From positions 1 to 64,000 of the forward strand of contig CAYGTI010000011.1 of NCBI GenBank assembly GCA_964352785.1: a stretch of DNA of 64,000 bases, given 5' to 3'. Each line of letters begins with the position of its first letter. Positions within the stretch are counted from its first letter, which is position 1. The translations under genes were made by a program, and so were the position numbers. Source of the stretch: JACOMS01 sp964352785 (lineage in GTDB: Bacteria > Pseudomonadota > Alphaproteobacteria > Caulobacterales > Maricaulaceae). Positions 16,758-25,758 of the stretch are shown here, in pieces. The notes under the pieces are model-generated. The model saw only the letters and a program-made list of their open reading frames with translations. It was not told the origin of the DNA and did not search any database.

Positions 16758-17915
16758 TTAAAGAGAGCGGGCGATGAGAACTTTCATGATCTCATTCGTG
16801 CCGCCGTAAATACGCTCCACACGGGCATCGCGCCACATGCGGGAAATCGGATATTCGTTCATATAGCCATAACCCCCAAACAATTGCAGACAGCGGTCAA
16901 GCACTTCGCACTGTTTATCTGTGACCCAATATTTCGCCATTGATGCCGTGACTGTATCAAGCTCACCTTTGAGGTGCTTGGCGGCGCAATCATAGGTGAA
17001 AGTTTTAGCGACTTGGGTAATGGTTTTAATTTCAGCAAGTTCAAACTGTGTGTTTTGGAAATCAAGAACAGGTTTACCAAAAACCTTGCGCTCTTTGACG
17101 TATTCGACTGTATCCCGAAGGCCGCGCTCCATGCGCGCCACGGCTTGCACAGCAATGTTCAGGCGCTCTTGCGGGAGTTGCTGCATAAGCTGAATAAAGC
17201 CCATACCCGTTTCCTCGCCGACCAGCGCGTCAGCCGGAACTTTCATATCATCAAAGAACAGTTCTGCTGTATCTTGGGCGTGAAACCCGGCCTTGTCGAG
17301 AATTTTACCCCGGCGGAATCCCTCCAGATCGTCGGTTTCAACCGCAAACAAAGATTTTGAGTGTTTGCCTTCGCCGCCCGTATCCGCGACGATCAAAATC
17401 ATGTTGGCGGTGCCGCCGTTCGTAATGAAGGTTTTCGAGCCGTTTATAATCCAGCCATTTCCGTCTTTTTTAGCGCTGGTTTTGATCGATTGTAGATCAG
17501 AGCCCGTACCTGGTTCGGTCATCGCAATCGCGCCGACCAGCTCGCCGCTGGCCATGCGCGGCAAAAGGTTCTTTTTTTGCTCTTCAGTGCCGTAATGCTC
17601 AATGTAAGGCGCGACAATCGCATTATGCAGCGAGAGACCAAACCCGTCGACTTCGGCGCGCTCCAGCTCTTCCATAATAATCATTTCGTGGCGGTAATCC
17701 CCGCCTGAGCCGCCATATTCCTCAGAAATAGCACAGTTCAAAAGACCCATCGCCCCGGCCTTGTTCCAAAACTCTCGGTCGACCATTTTGTTCTTGCGGA
17801 ACTTTTCTGAGTGGGGGGCCATCTCGGTTTTGTAAAAGCCGTAAACCGCCTCGCGGAAGATATTGATGTCTTCCTCGTCATACCAATCAGGGTTTTTAAA
17901 ACCTAAAGCACTCAT
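16758..17915 (-). CDS. Acyl-CoA dehydrogenase, long-chain (LCAD-like) type
   Basis: A 385-residue flavoprotein. The FAD and substrate motifs AMTEPGTGSDLQSIKTSA and ITNGGTANMILIVA are present, and the end RIYGGTNEIMKVLIARSL closely resembles mammalian LCAD. As in LCAD, the Glu of the short-chain YEGT motif is absent; the base should be the Glu in the PQERLNIA helix near residue 250. It oxidises acyl-CoA to trans-2-enoyl-CoA, passing electrons to electron-transfer flavoprotein. It is separated from the upstream dehydrogenase by 133 bases that hold a palindromic repeat. Confidence 0.92.
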   Translation of the reverse strand: MSALGFKNPDWYDEEDINIFREAVYGFYKTEMAPHSEKFRKNKMVDREFWNKAGAMGLLNCAISEEYGGSGGDYRHEMIIMEELERAEVDGFGLSLHNAIVAPYIEHYGTEEQKKNLLPRMASGELVGAIAMTEPGTGSDLQSIKTSAKKDGNGWIINGSKTFITNGGTANMILIVADTGGEGKHSKSLFAVETDDLEGFRRGKILDKAGFHAQDTAELFFDDMKVPADALVGEETGMGFIQLMQQLPQERLNIAVQAVARMERGLRDTVEYVKERKVFGKPVLDFQNTQFELAEIKTITQVAKTFTYDCAAKHLKGELDTVTASMAKYWVTDKQCEVLDRCLQLFGGYGYMNEYPISRMWRDARVERIYGGTNEIMKVLIARSL

Positions 17916-17937
17916 TTTTTGTCCTTACCTAAAACAT

Positions 17938-18042
17938 GTCGTCCCGGATTTGATCCGGGGGCTTGAGAGGTTGTGGCCTCTCTTAATATTATTCGCCAAC
18001 GCCCAGTCATCCGGGTTCTGGCCTTACCAGCCCCGGAATGAC
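17938..18042. repeat. Palindromic interspersed repeat (REP/RPE-like) in the operon
   Basis: The element begins GTCGTCCCGGATTTGATCCGGG and ends CCCCGGAATGAC, so its ends are imperfect inverted repeats (GTC-TCCGG versus CCGGA-GAC); an inner hairpin GAGAGG/CCTCTC is also present. Elements opening with this type of sequence are widespread in alphaproteobacterial genomes and read as VPDLIRG and QPRND in one frame, as here. It lies between two cotranscribed acyl-CoA dehydrogenase genes and could affect mRNA processing. It is the only copy seen in the window. Confidence 0.75.
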
Positions 18043-18048
18043 TAAATC

Positions 18049-19839
18049 CTAAAATCGATCTGCAGCCAGCGCCATAACAGGTTCAGCGCCGCTCTTAAGT
18101 TTAGCCAGATGCGCGTGGATGTCTGGAAGCACCCGGGCGAGGAAATATTTACCCGTGATGATTTTGTCAGCGTAGAACGGATCGTCTGATCCTTCGGCGA
18201 TTTTTATGTTGGCTGCTTTGGCCATTTTTGCCCACATGTATGTCAGCATCGCCAGACCCATCATGTGCATATAATCCACACTGCCCGCTGCGGCATTATC
18301 CGGATTACTCATGCCGTTTTGCATGATCCACATTGTGCCTGTTTGTAGTGTGTTCTTGGCCTCGCTCAGGCCGTCAATAAATGGTTTTAAGTCTTCGTCG
18401 CCTTCATTGTCTTTAATAAATGCGTCAATATCAGCCGAGACGGCCATCAACGCGCGGCCTCCGTGGCGGGCGAGTTTCCGCCCGACCAAATCAAGGGCTT
18501 GGATACCGTTGGCGCCTTCATAGATTTGCGCGATTTTGGCATCGCGGACAAATTGGCTCATGCCCCATTCTTCGACATAACCATGCCCACCGTAAATTTG
18601 CTGGGCATTCACACAATTATCAAACCCGACATTTGTCAGGTAACCTTTGATCACAGGTGTCATCAAGCCTTGGTAATCATCGGCTTTTTCCCGTACTTTT
18701 TCATCTGCCGAACCGTGCTGAAGGTCTTCTTGGATCGCAGCAGAGTAAACAAAAGCACGCCCCGCCTCGTTAAAGGCGCGCATATCCATAAGCATTCGGC
18801 GCACATCCGGGTGTACCATCAGCGGGTCCGCTGGGCCGTTTTCGTTTTTTGGGCCTGTCAACGCCCGGCCCTGAAGACGGTCATTGGCATAGGTGACCGC
18901 ATTTTGGTAGGCGACTTCGGATTGACACAAGCCTTGCATGCCAACTCCGAGGCGGGCCTCGTTCATCATGACGAACATGACCTTAAGGCCTTTATTTTCT
19001 TCACCAATCAACTCACCTACAGCATCATCATAATTCATGACGCAGGTTGAGTTGCCGTGAATGCCCATTTTTTCTTCAATGGAGCCGCATGAGACGCCGT
19101 TTGCATCGCCGATTGTGCCGTCAGCATCCATGCTGTATTTGGGGACAATAAAGAGAGAGATACCCTTCACGCCCTCGGGCGCATCTTCGATTCGGGCCAA
19201 GACAAGGTGAATGATGTTATCGCTCATATCGTGCTCACCTGCCGAGATGAAAATTTTCTGGCCGGAGATTTTATATTTCCCATCAGGCTGGAGCACAGCT
19301 TTCGTTTTCAAAAGACCCAAATCTGTCCCACAATGCGGCTCTGTCAGGTTCATCGTGCCCGTCCATTCGCCGGAATACATACGCGGTAAATAAAAGTCTT
19401 TTTGCGCGTCAGAGCCGCCGACAGAGATCGCTTTGGCGGCGCTGCCCGTTAGGCCGGGATACATCGCAAAGGCCATGTTCGCCGATGAGCTCATTTCTTG
19501 AGACGCAATACCGATCGCGCCTGGCAGACCTTGTCCGCCATATTGTGGGTCCGCCGAAAGGCCAATCCAACCATTGTCGCGCATTTGGGCAAAGGCGTCT
19601 TTAAAGCCTGTAGGTGTCGTCACTGACCCGTCAGGATGACGGGTGCAGCCTTCTTCGTCGCCAACACGGTTGAGCGGCGCAAGAACGCCCTCGGCAAATT
19701 TCGCGCTTTCTTCGAGGATCGCGTCTATCATCTCAGCGTCAAGTTCAGAGAACGACGGAAGGTCGGAATATTGTGTGACATTAAAAACATCGTGCATCAA
19801 AAATTTCATGTCACGAACGGGAGCTGTATAAGTGGGCAT
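18049..19839 (-). CDS. Acyl-CoA dehydrogenase, large type (about 600 residues)
   Basis: A 596-residue member of the long acyl-CoA dehydrogenase group, with an N-terminal extension (MPTYTAPVRDMKFLMHDV) and a C-terminal extra domain. Core motifs are MNLTEPHCGTDLGLLKTKA, KIFISAGEHDM and QIYEGANGIQALDLVGRKL; the Glu of YEGANG is the catalytic base. The closest named relatives I recall are DmdC-like and FadE-like enzymes, acting on short thioether-acyl or medium/long acyl-CoA; the substrate is undetermined. It begins three bases after the MerR gene stop, so it is clearly cotranscribed with the regulator. Confidence 0.92.
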   Translation of the reverse strand: MPTYTAPVRDMKFLMHDVFNVTQYSDLPSFSELDAEMIDAILEESAKFAEGVLAPLNRVGDEEGCTRHPDGSVTTPTGFKDAFAQMRDNGWIGLSADPQYGGQGLPGAIGIASQEMSSSANMAFAMYPGLTGSAAKAISVGGSDAQKDFYLPRMYSGEWTGTMNLTEPHCGTDLGLLKTKAVLQPDGKYKISGQKIFISAGEHDMSDNIIHLVLARIEDAPEGVKGISLFIVPKYSMDADGTIGDANGVSCGSIEEKMGIHGNSTCVMNYDDAVGELIGEENKGLKVMFVMMNEARLGVGMQGLCQSEVAYQNAVTYANDRLQGRALTGPKNENGPADPLMVHPDVRRMLMDMRAFNEAGRAFVYSAAIQEDLQHGSADEKVREKADDYQGLMTPVIKGYLTNVGFDNCVNAQQIYGGHGYVEEWGMSQFVRDAKIAQIYEGANGIQALDLVGRKLARHGGRALMAVSADIDAFIKDNEGDEDLKPFIDGLSEAKNTLQTGTMWIMQNGMSNPDNAAAGSVDYMHMMGLAMLTYMWAKMAKAANIKIAEGSDDPFYADKIITGKYFLARVLPDIHAHLAKLKSGAEPVMALAADRF

Positions 19840-19842
19840 AAC

Positions 19843-20379
19843 TTATCCTTTACTTACGGGGGTGTGGATATGGCGGGGATTTGACTCAGGAGCAAAATCG
19901 TCCGTCATATGTTTACTAAGCGCAGCCTCATAGGCTTGCGCATACTTAAACACGCCGGAACCAGCGGGGGTGTTTTGAACATAATCATCTATGCGCTCAC
20001 ACAGGGCCGTCATGTCGCGCGTCAGTATATCTATATCTTTTCGGCGGCGGCGAAGGGACCCGATGACTTTTTCAAAGTTTGATTTACGGACCAAAAGCTC
20101 ACCTTGGTCGGTGACGAGGCCGTCTGTGACATCCATGACTGCTTTAATATCATCTAGGGTGAACCCCAAACGTTTGGCCCGCAGGATTTGCTCCATGCGC
20201 GCATAGTCAGCCTCACAGAAAACACGGGCTCCAGCTATTCGGGACGGCGCTAGCAGCCCTTTGTCTTCATAAAAACGGACGGCTCGAGGGGTAATATCAA
20301 AGAGAGCCGCAAACTCCTGAGTTCCCCAGCCAGTAGCTGAAGACGTGTCGGCTTGGGTTGGTGTTTCAATAATACGCAT
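19843..20379 (-). CDS. MerR-family regulator of the fatty-acid oxidation operon
   Basis: A 178-residue regulator. The N-terminal winged helix has the MerR signature FDITPRAVRFYEDKGLLAPSR, then a long helix with LGFTLDDIKAVM and a basic coiled dimerisation stretch (IGSLRRRRKDIDIL). No cysteine cluster is present, so it is not a metal sensor. I chose ATG 20379 because it has an AGAGAG Shine-Dalgarno and leaves the palindrome at 20398-20417 upstream, where an operator belongs. It is the first gene of the operon, which fits autoregulation. Alphaproteobacterial MerR regulators of acyl-CoA catabolism (LiuR type) bind similar TTGACGT/ACGTCAA palindromes, from memory. Confidence 0.9.
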   Translation of the reverse strand: MRIIETPTQADTSSATGWGTQEFAALFDITPRAVRFYEDKGLLAPSRIAGARVFCEADYARMEQILRAKRLGFTLDDIKAVMDVTDGLVTDQGELLVRKSNFEKVIGSLRRRRKDIDILTRDMTALCERIDDYVQNTPAGSGVFKYAQAYEAALSKHMTDDFAPESNPRHIHTPVSKG

Positions 20380-20397
20380 CGGGCACTCTCTACATGA

Positions 20398-20417
20398 CGT
20401 TGACGTTAACGTCAACG
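20398..20417. promoter_or_regulatory. Perfect 20-bp palindromic operator upstream of merR
   Basis: CGTTGACGTTAACGTCAACG is a perfect palindrome centred 28 bases before the MerR start codon and about 90 bases before the divergent gene at 20497. Its size and symmetry suit a MerR dimer site overlapping a promoter. It may serve both directions. Confidence 0.8.
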
Positions 20418-20496
20418 GGTATGTTGTCACAAGGTTAACCAGCGCTGTTCTGCCCTGCTCGCTTGACCGTTTTCAGCCTGTGTGGGATGGGAGCCT

Positions 20497-22422
20497 ATGG
20501 TTTTCAAACACTCTCTCTTGGCCGCCTCTTTTTTTACCGCTGCGGCCCTTTGGTCGCCGCTTAAACTTGCAAATGCGCAAGACTCGGCCCCGGGCATAGC
20601 GATGGACACAGCACTGGAAGTGGGCGCGACCCCGCGGCAGATTTTTACATCTTTCATTACCGGCTCGCCGATAGCTGATTTGCGTTTCAAGCCCTATGCG
20701 GAAGGCGTGCAAGGCCCGCCCGTAAAACCAGCGCCCTTAGTGCCCGATTCAAAAATGACTGTGGATCAAATGGTTTCGTTGGCACAGGATAGCCCCAAAG
20801 CACCGCCCCCGCCGGAAGTTTTGCAAGAAAAACCCGCAGATGCGCCTTTTAAAACAGCCCGAATCTCAGAACCAGCTAATCTTGCTAATCTTGCTAAAAA
20901 AGTGCCCGCCCCCACTAAGCCCCCAGAAAAAGAGGTCAAACAAACAACCCAATACACAGAACAGACAAAGGAAAAAGCCCCTGAGCCACAGACCGGGGCC
21001 AAAAAAACATCTTCCCCGCCCGATCTTCTTCCCTTTTATACTGACGCGCCCAATTACCTCGCATCGCGGGGGGCCGCGACACAAACCCATATGGCTCTGA
21101 CCTATGATGTGGTTGTGGCTAACGCCAAAAGCGGGCTGAAAGTTGACCCCAAAACCGTCACGCTGATCCTTGGGCCTGATTTCGCCGCCGCCGTAAAAGG
21201 CGCAGAAACGCGCATTTTTGATTTTAAAATGAGTCGGGTTTTAACAGTCCGGTCCTCTGATGACGGCCCGGTTTTCGACAATGTCTCGCTTTATCCTGCT
21301 GTTTTAAACACTATCAATACCGTCAATAGCGCAACCCAGAGGGGCGCTCGGGATGTTGTAAATGTCGGAGCGGGAAAATCCCTTGATGCGTTTTGGCTCG
21401 AATCCAGTCTGGGATGGGCCGCGCGAACCCGGTTTGATGATCTTGAGGTTGTGCGAAGCGGCAATGACGTCACCTCATGGTATCAGTCCCATAACCCGGT
21501 TTCAATTAATCTGGCAGGCCCGGACATCCCCTCGGATGATCATATGCGTAGCCTCTTTGCTTATTGGCTACATGACATCCCGATCCATCCTGCCATTTTG
21601 CCCAAAATTGGCCGCCCGGACAAGGCCCCCACCACGATGAGCTTGCTCTCTTATACGCCAAGTTTTCCGGACGGGTTGATCGCCCAATGGACATTAATAC
21701 GCTCGGATATTTATGAAGCGGAGTTTCCTTTACCGCCCGCCGCAGCGCCGGGGTTTCTTGCGGGTAATGTTTCCCCGCTAGCTTTAGCGATCTCGCAAGC
21801 TGCTACGGGAAAGGCCATGACAAACGCGCCGGATTTGAATAGCCTGCGCGAAGAGCTGCACCAAAAGCGCGGCGCAGGTGAAGATTTCGAAGCCTGGATC
21901 ACGGCGCAAGTTTTGGCTCACCGGCTGGGTGGCTGCGACGCTGACCCCGCCCTATTATGCAAAGACATAAAAGACCTGGAAGAGAGCGCAGACCTAAGCT
22001 CCCCGCTCGGGCAGCTCAGCGTCGCCCTGAAAAAAACAAAGACAAAATCCACCCGCGCGGAGGCTTTTGAGGCGCTGGTGCCGTTTATCGAAGACGGCAT
22101 CGCCCCGGCCTTTTTAGTCAAACGCGCCGGGCAATTACGCGCGCGCATAGCGGACAGCCAATTATCGTCAGACGCGTTTCGGGCCATTCGCGCCGAAACT
22201 CTTCTCGAAGAGGCTCTTATCAAAAACCCTTATGATCCTGAAACTTACCAGACGTTAGCGCAGGTTTATGCCGCCAGAAGCCGCTACGCCGAGAGCTGGG
22301 ATGTTCAGGATGCTATGCGCTTGTTGCCGGATGTCACACCTGATCTAAGCCAACGTATAAACGCGGCCGAAACGTCGTTGCGCACCATCGCGCCGGGCTT
22401 TTTTATGGCTAAAGTCCCGTAA
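20497..22422 (+). CDS. Secreted proline-rich protein of unknown function
   Basis: A 641-residue protein that I do not recognise. The signal peptide covers about residues 1-27 (ending KLANAQ), followed by a low-complexity Pro/Lys/Gln-rich linker (about 60-160) and then a globular region starting near LPFYTDAPNYLASRG. The last 60 residues (NPYDPETYQTLAQVYAARSRYAESWDV) look like a TPR-type helix pair. No catalytic motif was seen. The ATG at 20497 after GGGAG is preferred over GTG 20482, which would add five residues before the signal. It is divergent from the MerR operon and followed at 132 bases by the PodJ-like gene. Confidence 0.75.
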   Translation: MVFKHSLLAASFFTAAALWSPLKLANAQDSAPGIAMDTALEVGATPRQIFTSFITGSPIADLRFKPYAEGVQGPPVKPAPLVPDSKMTVDQMVSLAQDSPKAPPPPEVLQEKPADAPFKTARISEPANLANLAKKVPAPTKPPEKEVKQTTQYTEQTKEKAPEPQTGAKKTSSPPDLLPFYTDAPNYLASRGAATQTHMALTYDVVVANAKSGLKVDPKTVTLILGPDFAAAVKGAETRIFDFKMSRVLTVRSSDDGPVFDNVSLYPAVLNTINTVNSATQRGARDVVNVGAGKSLDAFWLESSLGWAARTRFDDLEVVRSGNDVTSWYQSHNPVSINLAGPDIPSDDHMRSLFAYWLHDIPIHPAILPKIGRPDKAPTTMSLLSYTPSFPDGLIAQWTLIRSDIYEAEFPLPPAAAPGFLAGNVSPLALAISQAATGKAMTNAPDLNSLREELHQKRGAGEDFEAWITAQVLAHRLGGCDADPALLCKDIKDLEESADLSSPLGQLSVALKKTKTKSTRAEAFEALVPFIEDGIAPAFLVKRAGQLRARIADSQLSSDAFRAIRAETLLEEALIKNPYDPETYQTLAQVYAARSRYAESWDVQDAMRLLPDVTPDLSQRINAAETSLRTIAPGFFMAKVP

Positions 22423-22454
22423 AACATCGATTTTAAGAAAAAATCCACCTGCTT

Positions 22455-22470
22455 TTAACGCCCCGTTAAC
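22455..22470 (+). promoter_or_regulatory. CtrA-type binding site upstream of the PodJ-like gene
   Basis: TTAACGCCCCGTTAAC is a full match to the CtrA consensus TTAA-N7-TTAAC. A further TTAAC follows six bases on (22476-22480). The site lies 85-100 bases before the chosen start codon. CtrA is the response regulator that times polar development in Caulobacter. Confidence 0.65.
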
Positions 22471-22554
22471 TACAATTAACGTCTACCTGTTCTGAAATGA
22501 TCGAGTGATTTGCATTTCCGAATCAGGGGTGCAGGCAACAGCGTTAAAGGATTT

Positions 22555-25236
22555 ATGGCTAAAACTCCGTCATCCGGGACACGTCAACCCCAAGCCAGCG
22601 GCTCGCAAATGAAAGCCGGCGGCAAAGGAGATGCGTCATCCGCACGAAAGCGCGAGACCCTGCAGTCTTTACGGCGTGATATGGAAGATATTGTCGCCCG
22701 CCTCAAGCAAGCAGATAGCTTGACGCAGCAAAGCGTGAAGTCCCTCAACACAGCTTTCTCAGTTCTTGAAAAACGCGTCAGTGAAGACAGCCATATCAAC
22801 AAAGCCGCCTTAACTCTACGGGTCGATCAACTCTCCGCACACCTCACCAATGTCATCAAGCAAACACATTCTGCTGTGGCCAAAGATCTGGCCGATGCCA
22901 AAGCCAACCCCTCGGTTGACCGCCTGATGCAAGCTGTCAAAATTGCTGAAACACGTATCGCGCAGACCGAAACCATCCAAGCCGAAGCGCTCAGCAAAAT
23001 CAACCGCCACATCGCTGAACTGGCCAAAGCTGTCGATGCGCGCCTGACCCAAGACGCCGCCGCGCACAAAAACAAACTTGACGGCGTAACCGAAGCCCTC
23101 AAAACGTCCCAAGCCACAACAGAGAAGAAACTCTCCGAGATCGAGCGCGCCAGCGCCGAAGCGATTTTAAAAATCGGTGAGCGTGTTGTTGCAGTCTCTA
23201 ATGACATGCGGGGCCGCGCAGAAAACCAGTCCGGCGAAATCTATAAAAAAATCTCGAAAGTTGCCAGAAAAACAAAGTCAGAATTTGAAACACAGCGCGC
23301 AGAATTGCAAGAGTACCGCTCAAAGTTTGAGCGCCGCGTCGAAGGTTTGGAGGAAACCCAACGCAATCTCGATTCTTATACGGACCGTTCCATTGCTAAG
23401 CTCACAGCGCGTATTGACAATCTGGAATATGGCCTAACCAGTGCCTCTGCGCCGCCGCCTGCGGATAACTCAGAAGCGCGGCCGGTTTTTCATGCGCCGC
23501 AATTTGATGACCCATTTGCCAACCAGCCCGAACCTGAACCCAGAGGCCCTCTGGTTTTAGAAATCGTTCCGCCCGCCCCGCAGTCTATACCAACCCCGAC
23601 TGAGCTTGCAACGGCGGCGCTGAGGTCCCCTGCGCAAGACGCAGCGCCGCAGCGCCAAACTCAACCCCATGGGCAACATCAGGCGCCGACCCCGGAGCCA
23701 AGACTGCCCCATGCACAACCTCAAACACAGCCGCAAACCTTCACAAAGCCCTCTGCGCCTATGCGGGATAGTAACGGTGCTTTTTCACCCACAGAATATA
23801 TACCCACAGATCCGGCAGATATGAACATGTTTCAAGTTTCGCCGTCTTTCAACAAGCAGCCCGAAGGTACATCCAATGCGCGGGCCGACTTTGCCGGTAT
23901 TGGCGGCGTTTATGATACAGGTTCAGGGTTTGCGGCAACACCCCAAGCCTATGTTGCCGCTGATACATTCCAATACATAGCGCCGGAAGATATAGCCGCC
24001 GAAGATCTGCCTTATGAAGACCCGGCTTACGCGGAACATCCTGAAGACGCAGGCCTCCAACGTCCCGGCAGTTTTAAGACAAAAAAGAAGGCCCCTAAAA
24101 CAAAAGCAAAAACAAAAATCAAATCCGGTGATGCGCCGAAAATGAAACGTCCAGGACGCAAAGTTCAAGCCGCCGGACTAACGCTTCTTCTTGTCACCGC
24201 TGGTTACGCCGCCCTGCGCGGGGCCTCACAACCCACAACCCAAACGGTCGACACTGGTAATTTAGGGGTTCTGGTTGAAGACGGAACGGTGATGACGCCT
24301 GTTGCCAGTATGTCCGACCAAGCATCTCTTGAGTCTCAAACCGCCGCTGATATTTCGCTCCCCGCCATTGGCGACTATGAAGATAATCAAGGCTTGACCG
24401 GCGAACAGATCGAAGCTGGTACTTTGCAAGCCGCGGTAAAAGACGGTGATCCTGTTGCAGAGTTTCAACTTGGATTGTCACAACTGCAATCAGGAGAAAC
24501 AGAGGCCGCCATTAAATTAATCCGCTCTTCGGCCAATAAAGGCCAAGCCGCCGCGCAATACCGACTCGCAAAACTTTATGAAGCCGGAGAAGGTGTCACG
24601 GCTGATGCCTCTATGGCGCGGCAACTGACAGAGCGCGCCGCACGCAATGGCAATCGGATCGCGATGCATGATTTAGCCCTTTATTACGCCGAAGGACGCG
24701 GTGATGTGGCAGTTAATATTAAGACGGCTGCCAAATGGTTTGAAAAAGCCGCTCAACGCGGCGTGGTCGATTCGCAGTATAATCTTGGTGTGTTATTCGA
24801 ATCTGGACAAGGATTACCGAAAAATCTCACCGAAGCATATGTTTGGTACAGTATTGCCGCCAAACAAGGGGATCAATTTGCCCGTAAGCATATTGAAACC
24901 CTCAAAGACCAAATCGGTAAGGCCGACGCGGCCCGCGCTGATGCGCGGGCGGAGAAGTTTAAACCGATTGCCATCGACGAGGCCGCTAACGGTATTTTTA
25001 GAAACGTCTCATGGAGTGAACCGCAAGACCTGAAAATCAAATCCGCCCGCGCTCAAGTCTCTGAGACGCAGACGTTATTAGGGCAGTTGGGGTTTGACGC
25101 CGGACGTCCCGACGGCTCTATGGGGCCAAAAACCCGATCAGCTATTATCAGCTTCCAGAGAACGAACGGTCTTTCGCAAACGGGCGAAGTCAACCAAGCG
25201 CTGATAACCCAACTTCAAAAAGCATCTGGCGCATAG
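22555..25236 (+). CDS. PodJ-like polar localisation factor (coiled coil, TM, Sel1, PG-binding)
   Basis: An 893-residue protein. A cytoplasmic coiled-coil region spans about 30-290, followed by a disordered Pro/Gln-rich segment (about 295-520). One membrane helix (about 538-556, AAGLTLLLVTAGYAAL) comes after a basic stretch. The periplasmic part has three or more Sel1/TPR repeats (for example AAAQYRLAKLYEAGEGV and SQYNLGVLFESGQGL) and a C-terminal peptidoglycan-binding domain (about 835-890). This order is that of Caulobacter PodJ, which organises the new pole for pili, holdfast and cell-cycle kinases. I took ATG 22555 (AAAGG just upstream) over TTG 22510. The CtrA box upstream suits the role. 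Other Sel1 proteins share parts of this layout, so the name is probable, not certain. Confidence 0.72.
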   Translation: MAKTPSSGTRQPQASGSQMKAGGKGDASSARKRETLQSLRRDMEDIVARLKQADSLTQQSVKSLNTAFSVLEKRVSEDSHINKAALTLRVDQLSAHLTNVIKQTHSAVAKDLADAKANPSVDRLMQAVKIAETRIAQTETIQAEALSKINRHIAELAKAVDARLTQDAAAHKNKLDGVTEALKTSQATTEKKLSEIERASAEAILKIGERVVAVSNDMRGRAENQSGEIYKKISKVARKTKSEFETQRAELQEYRSKFERRVEGLEETQRNLDSYTDRSIAKLTARIDNLEYGLTSASAPPPADNSEARPVFHAPQFDDPFANQPEPEPRGPLVLEIVPPAPQSIPTPTELATAALRSPAQDAAPQRQTQPHGQHQAPTPEPRLPHAQPQTQPQTFTKPSAPMRDSNGAFSPTEYIPTDPADMNMFQVSPSFNKQPEGTSNARADFAGIGGVYDTGSGFAATPQAYVAADTFQYIAPEDIAAEDLPYEDPAYAEHPEDAGLQRPGSFKTKKKAPKTKAKTKIKSGDAPKMKRPGRKVQAAGLTLLLVTAGYAALRGASQPTTQTVDTGNLGVLVEDGTVMTPVASMSDQASLESQTAADISLPAIGDYEDNQGLTGEQIEAGTLQAAVKDGDPVAEFQLGLSQLQSGETEAAIKLIRSSANKGQAAAQYRLAKLYEAGEGVTADASMARQLTERAARNGNRIAMHDLALYYAEGRGDVAVNIKTAAKWFEKAAQRGVVDSQYNLGVLFESGQGLPKNLTEAYVWYSIAAKQGDQFARKHIETLKDQIGKADAARADARAEKFKPIAIDEAANGIFRNVSWSEPQDLKIKSARAQVSETQTLLGQLGFDAGRPDGSMGPKTRSAIISFQRTNGLSQTGEVNQALITQLQKASGA

Positions 25237-25279
25237 CCTTCCACGCGGTTGCTGCTTAAAAGACTAAAAGTGAGATGCT

Positions 25280-25627
25280 CTAGCGGCGACCTTTTGATTT
25301 ACGGGCCGCATATTTTGCATCGCGGCGAGCCTTTTGAGCGCGCTTGAGCTCAGCTTGCGCTTCAACGCGGGCTTTATCAGCAATAATCCGCTTGCGTTCA
25401 ATCTCGGCTTCTTCTGCGGCGCGCTGCTCGGCTTCCAATTTACGCTTAACGGCGCGTTCAGCTTCGCGCTTTTCGCGTCGAGCATTACGCTCCGCGCGGG
25501 CCGCAAGCTTTTTCGCTTTTTCTTCAGGGTCTAATTTCTTCTCTTGGGCGCGCTTAAGCATCGCCAATTTGGCTTCCTTTTGGGATTTCAAACGATCGTT
25601 GAAGTTTTGGCCGGGTAAGCCTGACAT
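25280..25627 (-). CDS. DUF6481-type small basic coiled-coil protein
   Basis: A 115-residue protein made almost wholly of charged helix rich in Lys, Arg, Glu and Ala, opening with NFNDRLKSQKEAKLAMLKR and ending KYAARKSKGRR. This start and composition fit the DUF6481 family as I remember it. Function is unknown; the high charge would allow nucleic-acid or ribosome contact, but nothing shows it. It is a single gene converging with the PodJ-like gene. Confidence 0.72.
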   Translation of the reverse strand: MSGLPGQNFNDRLKSQKEAKLAMLKRAQEKKLDPEEKAKKLAARAERNARREKREAERAVKRKLEAEQRAAEEAEIERKRIIADKARVEAQAELKRAQKARRDAKYAARKSKGRR

Positions 25628-25758
25628 GCGGGAACCTCATAAAAGTAAATTTGGCGCGTTAAAACATAGTTCCACTCAGGTTTAAAGAGCCCAACGTCAC
25701 TTTTTTCAAAAGGCGTGTATTTTTGCAACGGCCTAGCCGCCATGACAGAATTATGACC

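Noticed and set aside
17863..18045. A 60-codon plus-strand frame between the acyl-CoA dehydrogenase genes
   Set aside because: It is mostly the palindromic repeat read through (VPDLIRG...QPRND) and overlaps the start of a real gene; this peptide is a known by-product of such repeats.
20380..20430. 17-residue longer start for the MerR regulator
   Set aside because: It would place the perfect palindromic operator inside the coding sequence and lacks a ribosome site; ATG 20379 fits both.
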